Below are positions 34,623-43,708 of a DNA stretch of 60,119 nt, one piece after another. The notes under the pieces are model-generated. The model had not been told where the DNA came from, did no database searches, and saw only the letters and a program-made list of their open reading frames with translations. The position numbers and the translations under genes were made by a program. Source of the DNA: Bacilli bacterium (GTDB lineage: Bacteria; Bacillota_I; Bacilli_A; RF39; UBA660); contig JAFXOW010000010.1 of NCBI GenBank assembly GCA_017528315.1, forward strand, positions 131,367 through 191,485. The letters run 5' to 3'. Position 1 is the stretch's first letter, and every line of letters starts with the position of its first letter.

Positions 34623-35882
34623 ATGAAGAAGAAAAGTGTAAAATTAAAAAAGAAAAATTTATTTTTTATTGTTGTATTTTTACTTATAGTAGGGGGAGTA
34701 ATAGTCTATTTTTTAAAGCCTAATGTACCTTTAAAATTAGATGTTTTAGAATCTAAAGAAAAAACTAAGGAAACGATAACTGATTTTGAGAATATAACTT
34801 ATACTAAAGCAATTGACTATGCTGAGAAGCAAAATCTTGAAGTAAAAGCTTCTTATGATTATAGTGATACTATTGAAAAAGATAAGATTATTTCTGGAAA
34901 TATTGAAGAGAATGTTTTAAACATAGTAGTTTCTTTAGGAAGTATTCCACTTGATGAATTTAAAGAAAAACAGGTTAATGAACTTGGTAATGTTCCAATT
35001 ATGATGTATCATGGAATAGTTAATACAACGGACAATAAGTATACAGGTGGAAATGTTGATAAAGATGGATATAATAGGACTAGTAAAGCTTTTTCTGAAG
35101 ATTTAGAAATGTATTATAAAAAAGGTTATCGAATGATAAGATTAAAAGACTATATAGATGGAAAAATTGATGTAGAGATGGGATATAGTCCAATTATATT
35201 AACTTTTGATGATGGGAATGAAAATAATTTTAAAGTAATTAAGAAAAATGAGGATGGTACTTTAGTATTTGATGAAAATTCAGCTATTGGAATTTTAGAA
35301 AAATTCAAGAAAGAACATGAGGGAGCAAATGTAACAGCAACTTTCTTCTTAACTGGAGATTTATGTAATCAAAAAGAATATAATGAAGATATTATGAAAT
35401 GGTTAGTTGATAATGGATATGATATAGGAAATCATACTATATCTCATATTGATTTTACAAAAATTAATATTGAGAAAACAAAATATCAAGTAGGAGCTTT
35501 ATATCAAAAACTTGAGAATATAATACCAGGAAAATATGTAAATATAATAGCATTACCATTTGGATCACCTTACAAGAAGAGTCACTCTAATTATCAATAT
35601 ATTTTAAATGGAGAATATGAAGGAGTAGAATATCATACTGAGGCTGCTCTTCGAGTAGGTTGGGAAGCTGAAGTTAGTCCTTTTAATAAAACATTTGATA
35701 AGACTTTCTTAAAAAGAATTAGAGCTTATGATAATAAGGGAGTAGAATTTGACATTGAAATGAATTTTAAAACATTAGAAAAAAATCGCTTTATATCAGA
35801 TGGTAGTATGGATTTAGTAACAATTCCCAAAAATTTAGAAGAAAAACTTGGAGAAACTAATTTAAAAGTAGTGACATATTAG
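34623..35882 (+). CDS. Membrane-anchored polysaccharide deacetylase (CE4) with PASTA-like domain
   Basis: 419 residues: a basic tail, TM helix (about 14-30), a PASTA-like segment (about 58-118: YTKAIDYAEKQNLEVKAS...), then a NodB homology domain. ILTFDDGNENN holds the catalytic and metal Asp, GNHTISH the metal His pair, and later LPFGSPYKKSH and RVGWEAEVSPFNKTFD. CE4 enzymes remove acetyl groups from peptidoglycan or other glycans, which would alter lysozyme sensitivity. galE follows after 10 bases. Confidence 0.87.
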   Translation: MKKKSVKLKKKNLFFIVVFLLIVGGVIVYFLKPNVPLKLDVLESKEKTKETITDFENITYTKAIDYAEKQNLEVKASYDYSDTIEKDKIISGNIEENVLNIVVSLGSIPLDEFKEKQVNELGNVPIMMYHGIVNTTDNKYTGGNVDKDGYNRTSKAFSEDLEMYYKKGYRMIRLKDYIDGKIDVEMGYSPIILTFDDGNENNFKVIKKNEDGTLVFDENSAIGILEKFKKEHEGANVTATFFLTGDLCNQKEYNEDIMKWLVDNGYDIGNHTISHIDFTKINIEKTKYQVGALYQKLENIIPGKYVNIIALPFGSPYKKSHSNYQYILNGEYEGVEYHTEAALRVGWEAEVSPFNKTFDKTFLKRIRAYDNKGVEFDIEMNFKTLEKNRFISDGSMDLVTIPKNLEEKLGETNLKVVTY

Positions 35883-35892
35883 GAGGTAGAAA

Positions 35893-36888
35893 GTGAAAAT
35901 ATTAGTTAGTGGTGGATGTGGATATATTGGTTCACATACAGTTGTTGATTTATTAAAAGAAAACTATGAAGTAGTAATTGTTGATAATTTAATTAATTCG
36001 AAAAGAGAAGTATTAGATAATATTAAAAAAATAACCAATAAAGAAGTTACTTTTTATAAGGTAGATTTATGTGATAAAGAAAAACTTAAAGAAGTATTTG
36101 AAAAAGAATCAATTGACGCTGTAATTCATTTTGCAGGTTTAAAAGCGGTTGGAGAAAGTGTTGAAAAACCTTTAATGTATTATGAAAACAATTTAATATC
36201 AACCATAAATTTACTTGATTTAATGAGGGAGTTTAATGTTAAAAAGATAGTCTTTTCATCAAGTGCAACTGTTTATGGAAATCCAGATAGTTTACCAATC
36301 TATGAAGATTTTCCTTTATCAACAACAAATCCTTATGGAACTACTAAATTAATGATAGAAAATATTTTAAAGGATTTATATAAATCTGATAATAGTTTTG
36401 ATATAACTATACTTAGGTATTTTAATCCAATAGGAGCTCATAAATCAGGACTTTTAGGAGAAGATCCAAATGGAATACCTAACAATTTAATGCCTTATAT
36501 TGTAAGAGTTGCAACAGGTAAATTTCCTATTTTAAATATATTTGGAGATGATTATAAGACTGTTGATGGTACAGGAGTTAGAGATTATATTCATGTATGC
36601 GACTTATCATATGGACATGTTTTAGCTTTAAAAAATAAAAAAACTGGTTTAAAAATATATAATTTAGGAACTGGGAAAGGAACTAGTGTTTTAGAACTAG
36701 TTAAAAAATTTGAAAGTGTAAATGGAGTTAAGGTAAATTACCAAATTGCACCAAGAAGAGACGGAGATATAGATGCATGTTATGCATCCAATGAAAAAGC
36801 TGTTAAAGAGCTAGGATTTAAGCCTAAATATACAATTGAAGATATGTGTCGTGACAGTTATAACTTTGTTAAAATGAATACTAATTAA
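35893..36888 (+). CDS. galE: UDP-glucose 4-epimerase
   Basis: 331 residues starting at GTG 35893 behind AGGAGGT. The NAD-binding GGCGYIGSHT, FSSSATVYG (catalytic Ser/Thr) and NPYGTTK (Tyr-xxx-Lys) are intact, as are ILRYFNPIGAH and DGTGVRDYIHV. It interconverts UDP-glucose and UDP-galactose for surface glycans or galactose use. The 3' end overlaps the convergent yqfQ-like gene by 8 bases. Confidence 0.97.
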   Translation: MKILVSGGCGYIGSHTVVDLLKENYEVVIVDNLINSKREVLDNIKKITNKEVTFYKVDLCDKEKLKEVFEKESIDAVIHFAGLKAVGESVEKPLMYYENNLISTINLLDLMREFNVKKIVFSSSATVYGNPDSLPIYEDFPLSTTNPYGTTKLMIENILKDLYKSDNSFDITILRYFNPIGAHKSGLLGEDPNGIPNNLMPYIVRVATGKFPILNIFGDDYKTVDGTGVRDYIHVCDLSYGHVLALKNKKTGLKIYNLGTGKGTSVLELVKKFESVNGVKVNYQIAPRRDGDIDACYASNEKAVKELGFKPKYTIEDMCRDSYNFVKMNTN

Positions 36889-37267
36889 TAAAGAAAGTAG
36901 GAGAATTAGAACTATTTTCTTTTTCTATTGTTTGATTACTACTTCTATTTAAATTATTATTTGTATCATCTGGTTCATTAAAAGCAGATACTAGTCTTCC
37001 TAAACTTTTAACATTCGAAAATATTGGTTTAACTTGGTAATACACAGGAATAGCTTGATTTATAACATTTAATGTTTTTTGAGTATTATTTAAGACTTCT
37101 CCCCATTTAATACTAGATAGTCCTCTTAAAAATCCACCTCTGGGTCTAGCTAATGCACCCATTCCCATTGCATTGGCTCCAAAGTTACCAGCATTCATTG
37201 CTCCCATATTACCAATTTCTCTAGCTGTATTTAGATAAGGATAATAATTATATGGATTATTATACAT
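36881..37267 (-). CDS. YqfQ-like (VrrA family) protein
   Basis: 128 residues from ATG 37267 (AGAGGTGA upstream). The N-terminus is Asn/Tyr/Met/Gly-rich with Met-Gly-Ala repeats. The core GGFLRGLSSIKWGEVLNNTQ followed by KTLNVINQAIPVYYQVKP matches the YqfQ family found in spore-forming Bacilli, including B. anthracis VrrA; function unknown, probably spore-linked. In B. subtilis yqfQ is close to nfo, and nfo is 3 kb away here. A CATATAAT (37293-37286, minus strand) upstream resembles a sigma-E -10 and also contains TATAAT. Confidence 0.7.
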   Translation of the reverse strand: MYNNPYNYYPYLNTAREIGNMGAMNAGNFGANAMGMGALARPRGGFLRGLSSIKWGEVLNNTQKTLNVINQAIPVYYQVKPIFSNVKSLGRLVSAFNEPDDTNNNLNRSSNQTIEKENSSNSPTFFIN

Positions 37268-37381
37268 AGTTTTCACCTCTAAAACATTATATGTATTTAT
37301 ATTTAAATAGTTACTAAAATAAATAGTTTAATAAATTTTGGAATATTATTTAGTAATATTAATAAAAATACATAAAATTGC

Positions 37382-37410
37382 TTGACAAATTGCAATTTAT
37401 TTAGTATCAT
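37382..37410 (+). promoter_or_regulatory. Promoter of infC-rpmI-rplT
   Basis: TTGACA (37382-37387), 17-bp spacer, TATCAT (37405-37410). Confidence 0.78.
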
Positions 37411-37416
37411 ACATCA

Positions 37417-37564
37417 TGTAAATTGAAAAAGGAAAGAGATTTAATCCACCTGATTACGTATAGTAATGGGTAAATGCCTAAAGACTTTATTGTTTTTTTG
37501 TGTATTTAAAAGTGGATAATCTTATCTACTTTTTTAATTATAATAATTATTGGAGGTGTTTTGT
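37417..37564 (+). promoter_or_regulatory. infC/L20-type autoregulatory leader with terminator hairpin
   Basis: A ~145-base leader precedes infC. It ends in a hairpin (37508-37519 with 37522-37533, one mismatch or wobble pair) plus T-run, a transcription attenuator, then the ribosome site. Upstream is GGGTAAATGCCTAAAGAC. In Bacilli L20 binds this kind of leader and represses the operon; here the same operon encodes L20. Confidence 0.75.
37508..37536 (+). terminator. Attenuator hairpin of the infC leader
   Basis: AAAGTGGATAA and TTATCTACTTT form the stem, followed by TTTTTT, 16 bases before the Shine-Dalgarno. Confidence 0.8.
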
Positions 37565-38089
37565 ATCGCAAACAAAAAAAATGATTTGTTAATTAATGAA
37601 CAAATCAAAGCTGGTTCTGTATTAGTTATTGGTCCTAATGGAGAACAAGTCGGAGTAAAACCATTAAAAGACGCATTAGTTTTAGCAAGTTATGCTGGGT
37701 TGGATTTAGTATTAATGAATTCAAATGGTAATCCACCAGTATGTAAAATAATGGATTATAACAAATATCGTTATGAAAAAAATAAAAAAGAAAAAGAAAA
37801 CTTAAAGCGTCAAAAAGCAAATATGAGTGAGACAAAAGAATTTCGTCTTAGTCCAGTTATTGATGTTGGAGATTTTGAAACTAAAATTAATCAAGTTACC
37901 AAATATTTAAAAAAGGGAGCTAAGATAAAAGTAACAATTCGTTTTAAAGGTCGTCAAATGGCTCATACGGAACTTGGAGTTGATGTGATGATGAAATTTG
38001 CTGATAGACTTTCAGATATTTCAACAATTACAGATGAACCAAAGCTTGATGGTCGTACAATGACAATGATGCTAGCACCAAAAAAATAA
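37565..38089 (+). CDS. infC: Translation initiation factor IF-3
   Basis: 174 residues. The N-domain (LLINEQIKAGSVLVIGPNGEQVG...VCKIMDYNKYRYE) and the C-domain (EFRLSPVIDVGDFETK, VTIRFKGRQMAH) are complete. IF-3 keeps the 30S subunit free and checks the start codon. The start appears to be ATC at 37565: GGAGGTG (37552-37558) lies 6 bases upstream, whereas TTG 37550 and GTG 37556 overlap the Shine-Dalgarno itself. Non-AUG/GUG/UUG starts on infC are a known self-regulatory device. Confidence 0.96.
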   Translation: MANKKNDLLINEQIKAGSVLVIGPNGEQVGVKPLKDALVLASYAGLDLVLMNSNGNPPVCKIMDYNKYRYEKNKKEKENLKRQKANMSETKEFRLSPVIDVGDFETKINQVTKYLKKGAKIKVTIRFKGRQMAHTELGVDVMMKFADRLSDISTITDEPKLDGRTMTMMLAPKK

Positions 38090-38105
38090 AAAAGGAGGAA
38101 AAATT

Positions 38106-38294
38106 ATGCCAAAGTTAAAAACCCATAAGGGAACTACAAAAGTATTAAAAATTAGAAAAGGTGGAACAATTTCAATTGGCCGTCCTGGAAGTAGACATAA
38201 TACTGGAAAGAAAAATGCTTCCGTAAATAGAAAAAATAGAAAGGGATCAAGTCTTTCAAAGGCTGATCAAAATAGACTTAGAGATATTATCTAA
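38106..38294 (+). CDS. rpmI: 50S ribosomal protein L35
   Basis: 62 residues ([20 protein letters not shown]...). It stands between infC and rplT as in nearly all bacteria. AAAGGAGG precedes it. Confidence 0.97.
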   Translation: MPKLKTHKGTTKVLKIRKGGTISIGRPGSRHNTGKKNASVNRKNRKGSSLSKADQNRLRDII

Positions 38295-38308
38295 GAGAAG
38301 GAGGAATC

Positions 38309-38833
38309 ATGACAAGAGTTAAAAGTGGAGTTCAAACTAAAAGAAGACACAAGAAAGTATTAAAAGAAGCAAGTGGATATTTTGGTAGTAAACATAGATT
38401 ATATAAAACTGCTAAAGAACAATTAATGCATTCAAGTGTTTATGCATATCGTGATAGAAGACAAAAAAAGAGAGAATTTAGAAAATTATGGATTACAAGA
38501 ATCAATGCTGCCTGTCGTATGAATGATATTTCATATTCTAAATTTATTAATGGTTTAACTAAAGCAGGAGTAGAAGTTAACCGTAAAATGCTTTCAGAAC
38601 TTGCAATTAATGATATGGATGCATTTAAGACATTAGTTTCTGTTGCTAAAAGTGGAAAAGTAACAGAAGAAGTTAAAAAAGAAACAGTAAAAAATACCGA
38701 AAAAGATAAAAAGGAAGAAAAAAGTGATTTAAGTTCTAAAACAGTAGCTGAACTTAGAGAAATTGCTAAAGAAAAAGAAGTAGAAGGATATTCTACAATG
38801 AAAAAAGCAGAATTAATTAATGCTTTAAAATAA
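38309..38833 (+). CDS. rplT: 50S ribosomal protein L20 with C-terminal Rho-N/SAP-like tail
   Basis: 174 residues, while L20 is usually about 118. Residues 1-118 are normal L20 ([20 protein letters not shown] ... [13 protein letters not shown]). Then comes a charged linker (about 119-138) and a ~36-residue helical module with [20 protein letters not shown] then [10 protein letters not shown], resembling the Rho N-terminal/SAP helix-extended-loop-helix fold that binds nucleic acids. The neighbouring S2 carries the same module. L20 builds the 50S subunit and represses its own operon. Confidence 0.95.
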   Translation: MTRVKSGVQTKRRHKKVLKEASGYFGSKHRLYKTAKEQLMHSSVYAYRDRRQKKREFRKLWITRINAACRMNDISYSKFINGLTKAGVEVNRKMLSELAINDMDAFKTLVSVAKSGKVTEEVKKETVKNTEKDKKEEKSDLSSKTVAELREIAKEKEVEGYSTMKKAELINALK

Positions 38834-38847
38834 ACAAATTAATGAAT

Positions 38848-38880
38848 TTATATTTATCCTGGCTAGATGCCCAAATATAA
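38848..38880 (+). promoter_or_regulatory. Hairpin leader before rpsB
   Basis: TTATATTT (38848-38855) pairs with AAATATAA (38873-38880) around an inner GGC-TAGAT-GCC hairpin. It has no T-run after it, so it is not a plain terminator, and it may be an S2-binding leader. Confidence 0.45.
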
Positions 38881-38912
38881 GAAATTAATTGAAGAGGAAA
38901 AGGAGAAAAATT

Positions 38913-39860
38913 ATGACAGTAGTTTCAATGAATTATTTATTAGAAGCCGGTGTACATTTTGGACACCAAAAAAGAAGATGGAATCCAAAGATGAAAGAAT
39001 ACATCTTTGAATCTCGTGATGATATTTATATTATCGATTTACAAAAAACCGTTAAGAAGTTAGAAGAAGCTTATAATGCTCTAACTGAGATTGCTCAAAA
39101 TGGAGGAAAAGTAATCTTTGTAGGTACTAAAAAACAAGCTCAAGAAGCTTGCTTGGAAAATGCTATACGTACTAATATGTATTATGTAACTGAAAGATGG
39201 TTAGGTGGAACCCTTACTAACTTTAGGACAATTAGAAGTCGTGTTAAAAGACTTGAAGAATTAGAAAAAATGAGAGATGATGGTACATTTGAATTACTTC
39301 CTAAGAAAGAAGTAGCATTACTAAATAAAGAATATGAAAAATTAAATCGTTATTTAGCTGGTATTCGTGAAATGAAAGAATTACCAAAAGCTATGATTGT
39401 TGTTGATCCTAAGGAAGAAGAAATTGCTATTCGTGAAGCAAATAAACTTGGTATTAAAACATTTGGTATCGTAGATACTAACTGTGATCCAGAAGTACTT
39501 GATTATCCAATTCCAGGAAATGATGATGCTGTTCGTGCTGTTAAAGTTGTATTAAATGCATTAACTAATGCTATTGCAACTGTAAATGGTAATGAAATTG
39601 TTGATGTAATTACAGAAGAAGAAAAAGTAAAAGAAGAAGAGACAAAAAAGGATAATTTTAAAAAGACCAATATAAAAGAAGAAAAACAAGTTAAAGAAGA
39701 AAAAGAAACATTAGAAGAAGAAATAAAAGAAAAAATAGAAGAAGAAATTAAAGATGTTAAAAAGTTAACTTTAACTGAACTTAAAGACTTAGCAAAAAGT
39801 AGAGGTATTAAGGGTTATTCTAAAATGAAAAAAGATGAATTATTAGAAGTTTTAAAATAA
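38913..39860 (+). CDS. rpsB: 30S ribosomal protein S2 with C-terminal Rho-N/SAP-like tail
   Basis: 315 residues from ATG 38913 (AAAGGAG upstream; the frame opens at 38889). Standard S2 occupies ~1-235: [39 protein letters not shown]. An extended Lys/Glu-rich linker follows (about 235-278), then a terminal module with [20 protein letters not shown] followed by [11 protein letters not shown], near-identical in pattern to the end of L20. Confidence 0.96.
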   Translation: MTVVSMNYLLEAGVHFGHQKRRWNPKMKEYIFESRDDIYIIDLQKTVKKLEEAYNALTEIAQNGGKVIFVGTKKQAQEACLENAIRTNMYYVTERWLGGTLTNFRTIRSRVKRLEELEKMRDDGTFELLPKKEVALLNKEYEKLNRYLAGIREMKELPKAMIVVDPKEEEIAIREANKLGIKTFGIVDTNCDPEVLDYPIPGNDDAVRAVKVVLNALTNAIATVNGNEIVDVITEEEKVKEEETKKDNFKKTNIKEEKQVKEEKETLEEEIKEKIEEEIKDVKKLTLTELKDLAKSRGIKGYSKMKKDELLEVLK

Positions 39861-39869
39861 GGAGGATAT

Positions 39870-40745
39870 ATGTTTAGTGCTAGTGATGTTAAAACATTAA
39901 GAGAGAAAACAGGAGCAGGAATGCTTGATTGCAAAAAAGCATTACAAGAGTGTGAAGGCTCAATTGATAAAGCCATTGATTGGTTACGTGAAAAAGGAAT
40001 TGCAAAGGCTGCTAAGAAAAATGATAGAATAGCAGCTGAGGGGTTAAGTCAAATATATATTGAAGGAAATAAAGCTCTTGTTTTAGAAGTTAATAGTGAA
40101 ACCGATTTTGTTTCTAAAAATGAAGAATTTAAAAATTTTGTAGATACAATTGGTAATGCAATTTTAAAAAGTAAGGCAACTACTATGGATGAAGCTTTAA
40201 AGTTAAGTGTTGAAGAAGGAACTATAGAAGACTTAATTGTAGCTATAACTGCTAAAATTGGAGAAAAAATAAGTTTTAGAAGATTTAAGGTACTAGAAAA
40301 AGATGATAATGGTAATTTTGGAGCATATTTACATATGGGAGGAAAGATTGCATCTTTAGTATTAATTGAAGGTGGAAACACTGATGTTGCAAGAGAAGTA
40401 GCCATGCATGCTGCTGCTATGAGACCTCTTTATGTTAATCCAAGTGAAGTACCAACTGATGTTTTAGAAAAAGAAAAAGAAATTATGAGACAAGAACTTC
40501 TTAATGAAGGAAAACCAGCTGACAAATTAGAAAATATATTAGTAGGTAAAGTTCGTAAATATTATGAAGATGTTTGTCTAGAAAATCAAATTTTTGTAAA
40601 ATCTGAAAATAAAGAAACAGTTTCTAAGTATTTAGAAAATAATAATGCAAAACTTGTTACTATGATACGCTTTGAAGTAGGAGAAGGAATCGAAAAAAGA
40701 CAAGATAATTTTGCAGAAGAAGTTATGAATCAAGTAAATGGATAA
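39870..40745 (+). CDS. tsf: Elongation factor Ts
   Basis: 291 residues. The UBA-like N-domain carries TGAGMLDCKKALQE; the core carries NSETDFVSKNEEF and AMHAAAMRPLYV. EF-Ts recycles EF-Tu-GDP. AGGAGG follows the rpsB stop, the usual rpsB-tsf pair. A terminator stem lies across the stop codon. Confidence 0.98.
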   Translation: MFSASDVKTLREKTGAGMLDCKKALQECEGSIDKAIDWLREKGIAKAAKKNDRIAAEGLSQIYIEGNKALVLEVNSETDFVSKNEEFKNFVDTIGNAILKSKATTMDEALKLSVEEGTIEDLIVAITAKIGEKISFRRFKVLEKDDNGNFGAYLHMGGKIASLVLIEGGNTDVAREVAMHAAAMRPLYVNPSEVPTDVLEKEKEIMRQELLNEGKPADKLENILVGKVRKYYEDVCLENQIFVKSENKETVSKYLENNNAKLVTMIRFEVGEGIEKRQDNFAEEVMNQVNG

Positions 40746-40763
40746 AACCATTTACTTTTTTTT
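40733..40763 (+). terminator. Terminator of rpsB-tsf
   Basis: AGTAAATGG (40733-40741, inside tsf) pairs with CCATTTACT (40748-40756), followed by a T-run. Confidence 0.85.
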
Positions 40764-40783
40764 AAATAAAAAAGAAAAAAAGA

Positions 40784-40812
40784 TTGATTTTATTTATTTT
40801 TTTTGTTATTAT
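40784..40812 (+). promoter_or_regulatory. Promoter of the Pro-rich membrane protein
   Basis: TTGATT (40784-40789), 17-bp spacer, TATTAT (40807-40812). Confidence 0.5.
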
Positions 40813-40854
40813 TTTATTATAAGAAAAGTAGAATAGATTGGGAGATGGATTTAT

Positions 40855-41724
40855 ATGTTCGAAAATTTTAATTTTAGTTGGTTTTTAACAACACCAGGAA
40901 TTTTAACTTGTTTAGGATGTTTGTTAATTATCATTTCAATTATTATATTTATATCATCACTTGTTGGTAGTAAAAAGGAAAAGAAAGAAGAAAGTGTAAC
41001 AGTAACACCAGAGCCTCAAAGTGTTAGTAATATTGAAACGAGTAATAATGTTACTTCAGCTCCTGCTGATGTATCAGCAAATCAGGCAACTGTAGAACCA
41101 GTTGCTGTTACTCCTGAGGCTACTACTTCAGTAGTACAACCTGCTCCAGTAACACCGGTTGAGCCAATTCAACCTGAAGTACCAGTAGAAATATCACCAG
41201 TAGTTCCTACTGAACCAACAGTTGCACCAGTTGCTCAGACAGCAAATATTACACCTGAAATTGCTCCTGTAGAAGTAGCTCCAAGTGTTCAACCAGTTGA
41301 AATTCAACCTGCAACGGTAGAACCAACACTTGAGGTTAAATCAGTTGAAGGTGTTCAAAATGTTACACCTGTAGAGATACAACCTGAAACTGTAGCACCA
41401 GCTACTCCAACTTTTGAAACTACTCCTGAAGTTGCTTCCGTAGAACCAACACCTCAAGCTGTTACACCAGTTGCAACTGAACCTACATTTACAGGTATAA
41501 ATATTGAACCAAAAATTGAACCATTACCACAAACAGAAGAACCAGTTTCAGTAACGAATTTACCTTATGGAGGGGTTAGTCCTAAAGTAGAACCAGTGAA
41601 GGTAGAAGAAGCACCTAAAGTAATCTATGGTGGAGCAGATCCCCTAGCTGGAACGGGAGTTATACCAACAGTAAATGAGCAAACACCAGTTATGCAAAAA
41701 AAAGAAGAAATTGAATCTTTATAG
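40855..41724 (+). CDS. Membrane protein with long Pro/Val/Glu/Thr-rich tail
   Basis: 289 residues: a short hydrophobic N-terminus with one long TM helix (about 14-37, with CLGC), a Lys-rich stop-transfer, then ~230 residues of degenerate repeats such as PVEIQPATVEPT and PVEIQPETVAPA, rich in Pro, Val, Thr and Glu. The tail must be extended and disordered. The orientation is uncertain: Lys after the helix suggests a cytoplasmic tail. Not recognised; it is in an operon with the CvpA-like gene 11 bases downstream. Confidence 0.7.
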   Translation: MFENFNFSWFLTTPGILTCLGCLLIIISIIIFISSLVGSKKEKKEESVTVTPEPQSVSNIETSNNVTSAPADVSANQATVEPVAVTPEATTSVVQPAPVTPVEPIQPEVPVEISPVVPTEPTVAPVAQTANITPEIAPVEVAPSVQPVEIQPATVEPTLEVKSVEGVQNVTPVEIQPETVAPATPTFETTPEVASVEPTPQAVTPVATEPTFTGINIEPKIEPLPQTEEPVSVTNLPYGGVSPKVEPVKVEEAPKVIYGGADPLAGTGVIPTVNEQTPVMQKKEEIESL

Positions 41725-41735
41725 AGAGGTATTTC

Positions 41736-42437
41736 ATGAATATAGTAGACATAATAATCATTATTTTTATAATTATAATGGGAATAACAGGAGCTAAAAG
41801 AGGAGTATTCAAAGAAGTAGTATTATGTATTGGAACAATATTTATGTTTTATATTGCTTATAAATTTAAAGATCCAATTGGAAATTTTCTTCTATTAAAG
41901 TTACCTTTGTTTGATTTTCCTAATCTTTTTAAAGGTGTAATAGTTTTAAATATTTTAGTTTATCAATTACTGGCTTTTGTTTTAATACTATCACTTTTAT
42001 TGGTGCTATTTCAAATTATATTATCAATAACTGGTTTATTTGAAAAATTACTTCGTATAACTATTATTTTTGGAATACCATCTAAGATATTGGGATTTAT
42101 ATTTGGTCTTATCGAAGGATATGTGATATCGTTTGTAATATTATTCTTTTTAACTCAACCAGCTTTAAGTTTTGATTTGTTTATTAATAGTAAATATTGT
42201 AACAAAATATTAACATCATCTCCAGTTTTAACTAATATAACTGGTAATACTGTTGAATTAATGACTGATATTTATAATTTAAAAGATGAAAAGGATTCAA
42301 ATACTTTAAATTATAAGATACTTGATATGATGTTAGATAAAGATGTTGTAAGTTATGAAACTGTAAATGAATTATATAATAATCAAAAATTAAAGTTTGA
42401 AGGTATAGAAGAGGTTTTAAGTAAGTATAAAAATTAA
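41736..42437 (+). CDS. CvpA-family membrane protein
   Basis: 233 residues with four TM helices and the CvpA opening (MNIVDIIIIIFIIIMGITG, then AKRGVFKEVV). CvpA proteins are widespread; roles in colicin V production, envelope homeostasis and biofilm have been reported for relatives. The C-terminal ~60 residues are soluble and charged. It follows the Pro-rich protein and precedes a CapA-like gene. Confidence 0.75.
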   Translation: MNIVDIIIIIFIIIMGITGAKRGVFKEVVLCIGTIFMFYIAYKFKDPIGNFLLLKLPLFDFPNLFKGVIVLNILVYQLLAFVLILSLLLVLFQIILSITGLFEKLLRITIIFGIPSKILGFIFGLIEGYVISFVILFFLTQPALSFDLFINSKYCNKILTSSPVLTNITGNTVELMTDIYNLKDEKDSNTLNYKILDMMLDKDVVSYETVNELYNNQKLKFEGIEEVLSKYKN

Positions 42438-42471
42438 TAATTAGTAAAATTTGTTTATAGGAGGGAATTTT

Positions 42472-43548
42472 ATGTTAAGTAAAAAATCAACTTATATTTC
42501 AATTTTACTTTTTTTTGTGGGCATAATTTTTATTATTTTATCTTCTTCTTTTTCTTTAGCTTATCCAAATTATCCTAAGAAAGAAGAGATTAAAGATAGT
42601 TCTGAAAAAATAATAAAAGCAAGGGATGAAAATATTATTAATATTAAATTATCTTTTATAGGAGATTCTTTAATTGGTTCTTTTAAAGGAGAAAATTATC
42701 CTGGTAATTTTAGAGATTTGTTAGAAAATAATGATTATTCATTTCCTTATAAAAATGTTTCTAATATTTTTAAAAATGATGATTATACAATTGCTAATGG
42801 AGAAAATGTTTTTACAGATAATAGTTTACTTGAAATAGAAAAAGATCATGATCCAGCTTATTGGTATTATGCTCCTCGAAGATTTGCTAATATTTATAAA
42901 GAAAGTGGTATTGAAGTAGTTTCTGTTATGAATAATCATACTTTTGATTATGGAAATCTTGGCTATGCTGATACAGTAGATGCTTTAAAAAACAATCAAA
43001 TTATTGTTGGAGACGAAAAACCAGTAATACTTTCTAAAGAAAATATTCAAATAGCTATTTTGTGTATAAATTTATTTTCTGATTATCAATATGAATCGTG
43101 TGTTAACGACATTAAAAAACTAAAAAAGGAAGTTAATTACATAATAGTATATTTTCATGGAGGAACTGAATATCAATATAAACCCAATAATGATATTGTA
43201 CGTTTCAGTCATGGTTTTATTGATAATGGAGCCGATCTTGTAATTGGAGCTCATCCTCACGTAATTGAACCAATTGAAGTTTATAATGATAAAACAATAG
43301 TTTATTCTTTAGGAAGTTTTCTATTTGGAGGTAGTAAATATTTTGTTAATAGAACCATTATTTATCAAAGAGAACTTAATTTTAATTTAGATACTAACGA
43401 AGTTAATTATAATGATAATATTATTCCTTGTTATTTATATACAACTGAAACAGGATATGAATCATGGATTCCAAGTATTATAGAAAATACTGAAGAAAAA
43501 CAAAAGGTTCTTGATTTTATGAATAATTTAAGAGATGAACCAGTATAG
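42472..43548 (+). CDS. CapA/PgsA-like metallophosphatase-fold protein
   Basis: 358 residues with an N-terminal TM or signal helix (about 6-28), then the PGA_cap domain. LSFIGDSLIGS and NGENVF-like text replace GDIML...NLE; VVSVMNNHTFDYG, YFHGGTEYQ and IGAHPHVIEPIEVY are present. Family members support poly-gamma-glutamate or other polymer synthesis at the outer face; the exact reaction is unclear. ATG 42472 follows AGGAGGGA; the frame is open from 42451. No capB or capC is nearby. Confidence 0.83.
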   Translation: MLSKKSTYISILLFFVGIIFIILSSSFSLAYPNYPKKEEIKDSSEKIIKARDENIINIKLSFIGDSLIGSFKGENYPGNFRDLLENNDYSFPYKNVSNIFKNDDYTIANGENVFTDNSLLEIEKDHDPAYWYYAPRRFANIYKESGIEVVSVMNNHTFDYGNLGYADTVDALKNNQIIVGDEKPVILSKENIQIAILCINLFSDYQYESCVNDIKKLKKEVNYIIVYFHGGTEYQYKPNNDIVRFSHGFIDNGADLVIGAHPHVIEPIEVYNDKTIVYSLGSFLFGGSKYFVNRTIIYQRELNFNLDTNEVNYNDNIIPCYLYTTETGYESWIPSIIENTEEKQKVLDFMNNLRDEPV

Positions 43549-43561
43549 AAAAGAGGTAATT

Positions 43562-43708
43562 ATGGAATTAATTAATATTGAAATAGATGGAGAAGAAAAA
43601 GAAATAGCTTTAAAACTTGATAAAGAATATTATGAACAAAATTATAATAATTTAGATGATACAACAGAAATTAATCTTCAAGAGGTAATTGATGAAAACA
43701 AAGATTGA
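43562..43708 (+). CDS. Small acidic protein (48 aa)
   Basis: Reads MELINIEIDGEEKEIALKLD... ending in ENKD. AAGAGGT lies 7 bases before the ATG, and the stop overlaps the next start region by 17 bases, so it looks like a true coupled gene between the CapA-like gene and the 484-residue protein. It is acidic, with no cysteine and no TM. Function unknown. Confidence 0.55.
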   Translation: MELINIEIDGEEKEIALKLDKEYYEQNYNNLDDTTEINLQEVIDENKD

